Shown here piece by piece: positions 37,301 through 44,453 of a DNA stretch of 62,462 nt. A program made the translations under genes and the position numbers. The notes below the pieces were generated by a model, which saw nothing but the letters and a program-made list of their open reading frames with translations, was not told where the DNA came from and ran no database searches. The DNA is from Eubacteriales bacterium. Its GTDB lineage: Bacteria; Bacillota; Clostridia; Lachnospirales; Lachnospiraceae. The stretch covers positions 1 to 62,462 of the forward strand of contig JAUNCI010000008.1 of NCBI GenBank assembly GCA_030526665.1. The letters run 5' to 3'. The number at the start of each line of letters is the position of its first letter. Position 1 is the stretch's first letter.

Positions 37301-40300
37301 AGCTTTGTAACAGATGATTTAAATCAGAACAATGGGTATCCTGTTTTAGCATGGCAGGATCCAAACGCACAGCTCACAGTTGTGATTTCTGTAAATTATG
37401 AGGCAGAAATAGAAGTTACGGATGAAAACGGAACAGTTGTTGCTCCGCAGGAAGACGGTTCTTATAAACTTTCAAACGGAACCTACTCTTATCGTGTATC
37501 GAGAGAAGAATGCAATACGGAGGAAGGAACATTTACCGTTGCCGGAAGTGGTCTGCTGATTAATGTAGAACTTACGGTAATGACTTATCCGCTTTCACTG
37601 AGTGTGAATCCGGAAGATGCAGCAATTGTTATCACAAATGCAGATAATGAAGTTGTTGAAGCAGCAGAAGACGGCTATAAACTTGCAAAAGGCGAATATA
37701 GCTGGAAAGCTTCTAAATTTGGCTATGTAGCACAGAGTGGAAGCTTAACGATTACCGGAGAAGAGGATTCCTTAAGTATTACTTTGGAAGAAGCACCTCG
37801 CTACAATGTGTCTATTACAACAACAGACAAAGATACACAGGAACCGGTTGAAGCAGCGATTGAACTTCGTCATGCAACCGGCGGCGTTCAGAACGTGCAG
37901 GAAGACGGAACCTATCAGCTTCCGGCGGAAACCTATAGCTATATTGCTACTGCAGAAGGCTATGTGACAGCAAAAGGAAATATTGAAGTTTCCGAAGATA
38001 CAACAGAATTCGAAATTCTCATGGAACAGGGCAGTGATGTCTGGACAGGAGAAATAGCAGAAACAGAACCGCAGAAGGAAACAATCGATGGAAAAGAATT
38101 CTATCTGATTACATCAGGAGAAGAACTTGCATGGTTCCGGAAAGCGGTTGCGGACGGACAGACAGCCATTAACGGTAAAGCTATGACCAATCTCCTTCTC
38201 AACGATACTGATTCAACTGTAAATGACTGGGAAGGAATTGGTGACTATAGCAAAAAGTACACAGGTACATTTGATGGTAACGGAAAAACCATCAGTGGCT
38301 ACTACAGTACAAAATCCGGTTTATTTGGCTACGTTGGTGAAGGCGCGGAAATCAAAAATATTACGATTTCCGGAACGATCAATGCAAGCAGTGTAATTGG
38401 TGGAATCGCAAATCAGAGCTACGGAAGCATCAAAAATTGTACCAACAGAATGAATATTGTCAACACATCCGGTCCGACCGGCGGTATTGCAGGCCGTATC
38501 TATGCTTCGGCTGGAACAATCGAAAACTGTGCAAATGAAGGAAACATCAGTGGAAACCTGAAAAGTTCCTACAGTGATAACTATGTCGGTGGTATTGCCG
38601 GCCAGTCATATGCTTCTATAGATCAATGCAGTAATACAGGTGATATCTATGCTGCAAAAGGTTATGTATATGAAGGCGGTATCCTTGGCGGTCCTGCAAC
38701 AAACAGTACGGTAGCACTTACAAATTGCTATAATCAAGGAAGTGTAACAGCAAGTGCACAGGCATCGACTCCGTATGTTGGAGGTATTGTCGGACGTCAT
38801 ACATTAGGAACACCAACGATCAATAATTGCTACAACAGCGGTATGGTCAGCTCTTCTGCTTCCGGTGCCAAGGTCGGAGCAATTGCAGCGGATATTAACG
38901 GAAATGTGATGAATTGCTACTATCTGGAGGGAAGTGCTCCGGCTGCAATCGGCATGGAAAGAAGCGGATTTACAGTAGAAGCAGCCCAGAAAACTTCAGA
39001 AGAAATGACCGGCAGAGCATTTGTTTTGGAACTTTCTAATCAGGCATTTGGTCTGGTACAAGGAAATTACCCGGTTCTGTTATGGCAGGGCGGTGAAATT
39101 GTTGAAGACAGCGAAGCTGCAGCAGAGGTAGCAGCGGCAAAAGAAGCACTGGAAATGACAGAGACTCTGGTGACAGAATCAAAACAGCTGGAACTTCCGA
39201 CTCTCGAAGATTTTGCAGGAAGTATTACCTGGAGCAGCAGTAATACAGATATTATTTCCGATGACGGACTGGTAACACTTCCACAAAGCGGAACGGAGTA
39301 TGTAACATTAACAGCAACTATTACAAAAGACGGTGCGAGTGCACAGAAAAATTTCATTATCACTGTAAAATCACTGGATGAACAGGAAAATGAGGCACTC
39401 GAAGATGCTCGTATATGGCTTGAAAACTATGGATCATTAAAACCTCAGTATATAGAGGGAGAAAACCTGAACGAATACGTGCAGAGCCTGCTGGTCGGCA
39501 GAGCACAGGAAGATGCATCGAAATCCATGCAGACACAGATTACAGTATCTGTTCTGGAACAGGGAAATATGATCTATCCGGTATATGAAGCAGATGGTGA
39601 GATCGCCGAGAATGGTGATATTACCTGGTTCTATGCTGATCCGGCAACACTTCAGTATTCAGCTAATCAGGCAACGATCAGTGATGTAAAATTGAGCCTG
39701 AGCTTAGGTGACAAGACTGCTGAAGTCACCAAAAATGTATCTCTTGCATGGGATCATGAGAGATTAATGTCGTATCTTCAGGCAGCAGCCGAGAATGCAG
39801 AACAGGTATTTGATTCCTATAAAGATGAGGATGGTAATATTGTGATTCCTGTAGGCGCAGGCACAATTGCTCTTCCGAAGACACAGGAAGGATATCGTTT
39901 CACAAAAGCGGAATGGCATACGATGGATCCGAACCTGAATATCACAGATGAAAATCCGCTTAGTGATACAGTAACAATGAATGTCCTTACACCGGAAACA
40001 CAAAAAGAAGCAAAACTTTCTTTTTATGTAGAATTCCTCTGTACAGACGATAGTGATCCGATTTATTTCGATGCAGAAGATGTTACTCTGACATTGATGG
40101 CGGAAAGTCTGGATGATCTTCGTGCTGAAATGCAGCAGCAGCTGGATGATAATTATACGATTGAGAAACTGAAAGGATTCATCACGAAAAAAGATCTGGA
40201 TCCACAGAATATTGATGAAGATATTCAGCTTCCAACACCTAAAAATACAGGAATCGAAAATTATTCGAACTACAAATTTACAGCTGCATCCTCCGATGAA

Positions 40301-42673
40301 TCTGTAGTAAAAATTTCAGGTTATCATGCAGATGTATACCGTCCAATGCCGAATGAACAGGAAAAGGATGTTACGATTACCGTAACAATGTCACACAGAA
40401 CAAAAGATGTAAGTGTGTCAAAAGCATTTGATCTGAAAGTACTGCCGCTTGAAGAAAGTGAACTTCAGGAAGCGGTTGCACTGATGAATCAGGTAAAAGA
40501 TGCATATTGGGATGGAATCAATGATGGTGCCAATGCGAGCCCATTAAAAGTAACTGCAAGTCTTCATGCATTCCAGGAAGCACATTTGGATACAGATGGA
40601 AATCTCGTTTGGGCATATAATTACAATGATAAAACAGGTATCGGTATTATCCCGGGAGACCAGAGAGATTACAAAGTACTGGAGCAGCAGGAAGAATATA
40701 ACAAATTTAAATCCAGCAACAAAGCAGTTATTGCTCATGAAAATCTGGTTCTGACACAGCCGCAGTATCATACAGCCGTTACGATCAGCAGTGTTCTGGA
40801 ACATACGATCTATGCAAAATATGCAAAGACGGTTACAGAAGGAACCTGGTACGAACAGTATTTCAGCAAGCTTTACAATGTACCGGTGTCAGCAGATCTG
40901 ACAGTTATCGGAACAGACGGAGAAGATCCGGAGGGCGAAGATCATCCTGTAACTGCGGTAACGGTCAGAGTTAGAATGAATGGTGTCAATCGTGTCGGTG
41001 CGGTGGACAAAACGATAGAAACAACCAGTGATAAAACAATTGCAGAAGCAATTACAGAAGCACTTGGAAGTGAATATACACTGAATGTTGTAAATGGATA
41101 CATCAGTTCATTAACAGGATCGGATGCGTTCAATCAGGAAAATAGTGAGGTTGCATATTGGGGACAGTATCTGCGTTACGGAGATACGTTTGATACAAAC
41201 TCACCACTGACAAATAAGGTAACAGATGGTGCGGTTTATGGTATTATGCCGTATACATCAACTACTGTAGAACCCAATATGTGGGGAAGCAGTATTCCGG
41301 TATGGTTTGACGAAACAAGCTATACTGCACAGGCAGGTGAATCCATTAAATTAACGCTTTATCAGATGAGTGCTGATATGAGCGGCGCTCTTAAAATGCC
41401 TGGTATTCCGGTAACCTTAAACGGAGAACCGATAGGTACTACCGACAATAACGGACAAATCGAAGTAGCTAAAGAAGTAAACGGAACCTATACATTTGAG
41501 GTAACAGCGGAAAATTACAGCTATACCTATGCAGATGTAATTGTAACAGGCGGAACCGATCCGGAACCAACTCCGACTCCAACACCGGAAACAGCAAAAA
41601 ATCCGGTCCTGGTTAGCGCGACCTGTGCAGCAACAGGTGTTCTGGTGAAATGGAAGGCATCGGAAGGTGCGACCCGATATCGTGTATATCGCAAAACCGC
41701 AAATGGAAAATGGGGACGTATTGGAGAAACAGAGCAGACAAGCTTTACAGATAAAGCAGCTGTCAGCGGAACAAAATATTTCTACACAGTCAGATGCCTG
41801 GGCAGTGATGGAAGCTTGATCAGCGGATATGACAAAAACGGAAAATCCGTTCAGTATGTCGCCGCACCTGAGATTACAAAAGTGGAAAATAGAACGAAAG
41901 CAATATTGGTTCAGTGGAAAGCTGTAAAAGGTGCAAAGAAATATCGTGTATTCCGTAAAGTAGATAACAGTGATTGGAAAAGAATCAAAGATACAGAGAA
42001 CTTAAATGTTACTGACGAAAATGTAGAAGCCGGAAAAGTATACACTTATACCGTTCGCTGCATCGATGCGGCAGGTAAATCCTATATCAGTGCATATGAT
42101 AAGACAGGTAAAAGTACTACTTACTTAGACGCCTGCGATGTGACCTTACTTCTCAATAGAAACGAAGGAATAAAAATTGAGTGGACAAGTGTCAAGGGTG
42201 CAGAGGGCTATGAAGTATATCGTGCAAATGCAGATGGTGGTAAGTATAGTATCATTGCAACAGTGGAAGGCAATACAACAACTTATACCGATACATCAGC
42301 ACTTACAAATGGTGTGCAATACAAGTATGCGGCACGAGCATATCAGGGTTCTGCCAAAGGCTATTTTGTATCGTCAAAAGTCATCAGTCGTCTGACAACA
42401 CCTGCACTTGGAAATGTTGTGAATAATGCAGCAGGTTCTATGAAAGTTTCATGGAATCGAAATGCAAAAGCAACAGGATATCAGGTATGGTACAAAACGG
42501 GATCAACTGTGAAAAAAGTGACTGTAAAAGGAAATAACACACTCAGCAAAGTGATTACATCACTGAAAAAAGGAAGCTCCTATGATGTACATGTACGCAG
42601 CTATATCACGGTAGGTAATACAAATTATTATTCTGCATGGAGTGGAAAAAAGACCGTAACGATCAAAAAATAA
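34376..42673 (+). CDS. Giant exported multidomain surface protein
   Basis: About 2765 residues, the longest gene here. Order: signal peptide (RWRFLAWLLTAAMVSSSSS), acidic stalk (to about 120), and a duplicated beta-rich unit (about 125-390 and 420-690). Each copy of that unit carries a KDSGGDKG segment followed by PEGA-like beta repeats. Then come GLUG repeats (about 750-925), more PEGA-like repeats, a second GLUG block (about 1290-1510) and atrophied Ig-like domains (from about 1578). A DUF4430-like domain (about 2190-2295; VRVRMNGVNRVGAV, VAYWGQYLRYG), a Pro-Thr linker (EPTPTPTPE) and Fn3-like repeats (about 2410-2765) finish it. It ends without LPxTG, SLH or membrane helix. The longer frame start at 34316 lies inside the previous gene; the ATG at 34376 has AAGAGGA. 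It is co-transcribed with the preceding gene. Confidence 0.85.
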   Translation: MNINGKHTNRWRFLAWLLTAAMVSSSSSVTAFAENYENAELLLAEETWESDSEAADTEFDEFDVSDEETQDDVTDNLGEEDAETDADFEDGFDAETDAEFGDDGDWISEAELLLDGEEPTETTFESFFTALNGYATVTNDSAYPYQAAMDGENSCLSSTNKSVSSKDASISLVAQSPIILTFSYRISSEPRYDYMKVVLNGTDVTAKNKADYSGLQTEYSTYSINLNAGDQLRIGYYKDSGGDKGEDTLYLRDFNAELMYTISFPNMPEGSTITLKNEDDESIAVAGKSAAVSNGTYSWTAECFGYVSKSGTITVENADVTVGDVLEAASGHSVKFNVTGEMDGYPYTIAILHDNAAVDAELDQENSVTLLPASYTYTITGEGYKKIAGSFTIEEEALVIDCTLEPVAVLSEYLADLLAVSEMTNDAEYPWVVDEDGTKIYSTNQKKSNSKSEISFTFTRPAIVSFVYEVSSEKNYDKLIIEKEAAGVISTVAGPFSDNNGISGNVTANFLAGETLKLRYQKDSGGDKGTDTASVSGIQVTDLYQITFENAPQGAVITLKDTEDQNVEIVNGVASVRAGSYTYTSEAFGYAVVQGTVDVSEDTTVDLTAQALEGKKVTFVIGGLAEGVIPQITVKHGDVSFEADEEGAYSLVPAEYTYRVKAEGYKTARGSFTVEEEDLEIPVDMDEGNEWEGEVAEEYAGGTGTADDPYQIANGDQLAFLSAQVDAGTTYAGQYFVLTKDVLMGNEAAFTPIGSSKTKAFQGTFDGQGYTISGLKVNGASNSGLFGYTINAVIRNLTVNGTISGESYVGGIVGYGSTTTIENCANYASVSGRGTNIGGIAGWFEKGTIQRCYNKGSISGGGSNYSYLAGIVGNLRDQAVLQECYNTGSVNITGKAGGIAGIVYSATVKQAYNVGSVAGTGDACSIIGYCGSNVTADSCYYLSGTKATSDGKGTNMHEESAEEMAMASTVAGLGGSFVTDDLNQNNGYPVLAWQDPNAQLTVVISVNYEAEIEVTDENGTVVAPQEDGSYKLSNGTYSYRVSREECNTEEGTFTVAGSGLLINVELTVMTYPLSLSVNPEDAAIVITNADNEVVEAAEDGYKLAKGEYSWKASKFGYVAQSGSLTITGEEDSLSITLEEAPRYNVSITTTDKDTQEPVEAAIELRHATGGVQNVQEDGTYQLPAETYSYIATAEGYVTAKGNIEVSEDTTEFEILMEQGSDVWTGEIAETEPQKETIDGKEFYLITSGEELAWFRKAVADGQTAINGKAMTNLLLNDTDSTVNDWEGIGDYSKKYTGTFDGNGKTISGYYSTKSGLFGYVGEGAEIKNITISGTINASSVIGGIANQSYGSIKNCTNRMNIVNTSGPTGGIAGRIYASAGTIENCANEGNISGNLKSSYSDNYVGGIAGQSYASIDQCSNTGDIYAAKGYVYEGGILGGPATNSTVALTNCYNQGSVTASAQASTPYVGGIVGRHTLGTPTINNCYNSGMVSSSASGAKVGAIAADINGNVMNCYYLEGSAPAAIGMERSGFTVEAAQKTSEEMTGRAFVLELSNQAFGLVQGNYPVLLWQGGEIVEDSEAAAEVAAAKEALEMTETLVTESKQLELPTLEDFAGSITWSSSNTDIISDDGLVTLPQSGTEYVTLTATITKDGASAQKNFIITVKSLDEQENEALEDARIWLENYGSLKPQYIEGENLNEYVQSLLVGRAQEDASKSMQTQITVSVLEQGNMIYPVYEADGEIAENGDITWFYADPATLQYSANQATISDVKLSLSLGDKTAEVTKNVSLAWDHERLMSYLQAAAENAEQVFDSYKDEDGNIVIPVGAGTIALPKTQEGYRFTKAEWHTMDPNLNITDENPLSDTVTMNVLTPETQKEAKLSFYVEFLCTDDSDPIYFDAEDVTLTLMAESLDDLRAEMQQQLDDNYTIEKLKGFITKKDLDPQNIDEDIQLPTPKNTGIENYSNYKFTAASSDESVVKISGYHADVYRPMPNEQEKDVTITVTMSHRTKDVSVSKAFDLKVLPLEESELQEAVALMNQVKDAYWDGINDGANASPLKVTASLHAFQEAHLDTDGNLVWAYNYNDKTGIGIIPGDQRDYKVLEQQEEYNKFKSSNKAVIAHENLVLTQPQYHTAVTISSVLEHTIYAKYAKTVTEGTWYEQYFSKLYNVPVSADLTVIGTDGEDPEGEDHPVTAVTVRVRMNGVNRVGAVDKTIETTSDKTIAEAITEALGSEYTLNVVNGYISSLTGSDAFNQENSEVAYWGQYLRYGDTFDTNSPLTNKVTDGAVYGIMPYTSTTVEPNMWGSSIPVWFDETSYTAQAGESIKLTLYQMSADMSGALKMPGIPVTLNGEPIGTTDNNGQIEVAKEVNGTYTFEVTAENYSYTYADVIVTGGTDPEPTPTPTPETAKNPVLVSATCAATGVLVKWKASEGATRYRVYRKTANGKWGRIGETEQTSFTDKAAVSGTKYFYTVRCLGSDGSLISGYDKNGKSVQYVAAPEITKVENRTKAILVQWKAVKGAKKYRVFRKVDNSDWKRIKDTENLNVTDENVEAGKVYTYTVRCIDAAGKSYISAYDKTGKSTTYLDACDVTLLLNRNEGIKIEWTSVKGAEGYEVYRANADGGKYSIIATVEGNTTTYTDTSALTNGVQYKYAARAYQGSAKGYFVSSKVISRLTTPALGNVVNNAAGSMKVSWNRNAKATGYQVWYKTGSTVKKVTVKGNNTLSKVITSLKKGSSYDVHVRSYITVGNTNYYSAWSGKKTVTIKK

Positions 42674-42724
42674 AACAAAGCAGTCCTTTCTCCTTGGGTA
42701 TATAGATTTGTACAAATAATGGCG

Positions 42725-42757
42725 AATGCCGGATTCCGTATGGGGTCCGGCATTTGA
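42725..42757 (+). terminator. Weak terminator after the giant surface-protein gene
   Basis: AATGCCGGA pairs with TCCGGCATT (9 bp) around a 12-base loop that can itself pair. Only three T residues follow before the sequence becomes the -35 box of the next promoter, so termination may be incomplete. Confidence 0.5.
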
Positions 42758-42782
42758 CATTATATGGCAAAAGGATTATAAT
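42754..42782 (+). promoter_or_regulatory. Consensus promoter of the ECF operon
   Basis: TTGACA (42754-42759), exactly 17 bases, TATAAT (42777-42782): a full consensus sigma-A promoter. Such strength fits a gene set held down by a riboswitch terminator. Confidence 0.9.
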
Positions 42783-42816
42783 TTTAGAACATTTAAATAA
42801 CGATAAAAAAAGAATA

Positions 42817-42983
42817 ATCTGCAAATGAGTGAAATTCTCATACAGGATCAGGCGCTTCCGTAAAGTCGGAACGCAGATGTTCTTTTGACAAGGTAGATAC
42901 AAAGTCGCATACTGTAAAGAACTATCAGGTAACGGGAAACCTCTTTTCGAGATAAAAGGGGCTATTTTTCGTTACCTTTTTTT
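42817..42983 (+). promoter_or_regulatory. Cobalamin-riboswitch-like RNA with terminator, copy B
   Basis: The same architecture as 30498-30661 with compensatory changes. ATCTGC (42817-42822) pairs with GCAGAT (42873-42878). TGAG/CTCA encloses TGAAATT and is followed by TACAG. GCG-TTCCG pairs with CGGAA-CGC around a TAAAGT loop. GGTAG/CTATC encloses TACA/TGTA and AAAGAAC. The terminator is AGGTAACG with CGTTACCT and seven T residues, with an inner CCTCTTTT/AAAAGGGG hairpin. The GTGAAATTC...ACAG core agrees with cobalamin riboswitches, best with the short class II type. It precedes the ECF transporter operon. Confidence 0.7.
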
Positions 42984-42984
42984 A

Positions 42985-43037
42985 TATAAATATTGGTTGC
43001 GAGAGTGCGGTGAAGACGCACTTTGTTCTGTAGAAAG
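42985..43037 (+). repeat. 53-base intergenic repeat, copy 2
   Basis: Counterpart of 7667-7719, again starting at a terminator T-run. It keeps AGTGC/GCACT pairing and the string AGACGCACTTTGTTCT. Ten of 53 positions differ. Confidence 0.6.
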
Positions 43038-43050
43038 GGTCTTTGATGAT

Positions 43051-44436
43051 ATGGAAACAAAAAAGAAGAAACGAATCTTAAATATTCTGATGATCGTAAT
43101 GATACTTATCATTGCGGGGAGTGGTGTCCTGGCGGTCGGAAGCTTAAAAGGATGGTTCGGCGGTAAAAAACAGACACAGATTTATTGTGATTCGGTAGTT
43201 GGGATCGCAAATATAGAAAGATGCGGTGTGGGATATTCACTGAAAAAAGATACGGCACTGGCAGAACAGGATCTGATAGAAACACGCCAGGGATCTTCGG
43301 CGAAACTTCGGATTCGAGAAGATCAGGAATTGGTTATGAACCAGAATTCAGAATTAAAAATTCTCACGGCATCTGATCGAGAAATCATTTTGAAACTCAA
43401 TAAGGGAGAAATCCTTGCGGATACTGCACAGATTTCATCCGGGATGAAAGTTTCCTTTGAAGGCATAAAAGAATTTGATGAAATAGAAGCAGAGGCACAA
43501 TCTGCCGTATTTTCACTCAGCGTACAGAGTGGAAGTGCACAGGTGAATGTTTTCAAAGGAGCTGTATCTGTTTCTGCCGGAACGGATACAAAACAGACGG
43601 TCAGAGAAAAAGAATCGCTGTTGATCGTGAATGGAAATATGACCAAAGGAGAACTGCATCCGGAGGAACTGAATGAGTTTTTGATTCAGCAGCTCCAGAA
43701 CTGCAAAAATGCAAATCAGATCGTTTTTTCTTCTGAAGAACTTCAGAAAATAGTAGATGATCGTGAAGCACAAAAACAGGCTGCATTAGAGGAAAGTCTG
43801 AATTCCGGCATATATGTTTCTGCAAAAGAGAATAATGAGACAAATGAGAGCAAAGCGGATGAGAATAAAACAGATGCACATCCGACCAAAACACCGGCGA
43901 ATTCTGAGAAACAATCCGATGGTTCAGTTACCGTAGAAACAGAACAGTCGGTTGAAGATTCGGATGATGCGGACACAAACAATGAAGAGGCAGAAGATGT
44001 ACAGGATGATGCAGATAATGAAAATACATCGATTCGTACATGCACGATCCAAATCGTATGTGACACGATTTTAGACAATCTGGATAACTTATCAGATGGA
44101 AAAGAAGCCTATGTTCCGGCAAATGGCGTGATTCTGGCGACCAGCACGGTAGAATTCAATGATGGAGAAACTGTATTTGATGTTTTGAATCGCGTATGCA
44201 GCGCTGCAGGTATTCATCTGGAATACTCCTGGACGCCGATGTACAACAGTTATTATATCGAAGGAATTAACAATCTCTATGAATTCGACTGCGGAAATGA
44301 ATCCGGCTGGATGTATAAAGTAAATGGATGGTTCCCGAATTATGGATGTTCTTCCTATACATTGGAAGATGGTGATTCTATCGTATGGTGTTATACATGT
44401 AATGGACTTGGTGCAGATGTCGGCGGTGGAATGTAA
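43051..44436 (+). CDS. Membrane-anchored FecR-like / DUF4430 protein
   Basis: About 461 residues. One N-terminal transmembrane helix (ILNILMIVMILIIAGSGVLAV) leaves the rest outside. Residues about 40-210 look like a FecR domain (GSSAKLRIREDQELVMNQNS, LKLNKGEILADTAQ, VFKGAVSVSAG). A low-complexity Glu/Asp/Asn linker (about 240-335) leads to a C-terminal DUF4430 domain (about 340-455; ETVFDVLNRVCSAAGIHLEY, ESGWMYKVNGWFPNYGCSS). FecR domains normally sense siderophore receptors in Gram-negative bacteria; here the domain is extracellular and its partner unknown. The start at 42997 would read through the repeat, so the ATG at 43051 is used. First gene of the riboswitch-controlled ECF operon. Confidence 0.85.
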   Translation: METKKKKRILNILMIVMILIIAGSGVLAVGSLKGWFGGKKQTQIYCDSVVGIANIERCGVGYSLKKDTALAEQDLIETRQGSSAKLRIREDQELVMNQNSELKILTASDREIILKLNKGEILADTAQISSGMKVSFEGIKEFDEIEAEAQSAVFSLSVQSGSAQVNVFKGAVSVSAGTDTKQTVREKESLLIVNGNMTKGELHPEELNEFLIQQLQNCKNANQIVFSSEELQKIVDDREAQKQAALEESLNSGIYVSAKENNETNESKADENKTDAHPTKTPANSEKQSDGSVTVETEQSVEDSDDADTNNEEAEDVQDDADNENTSIRTCTIQIVCDTILDNLDNLSDGKEAYVPANGVILATSTVEFNDGETVFDVLNRVCSAAGIHLEYSWTPMYNSYYIEGINNLYEFDCGNESGWMYKVNGWFPNYGCSSYTLEDGDSIVWCYTCNGLGADVGGGM

Positions 44437-44453
44437 TAAAAGAGGATGATAGC

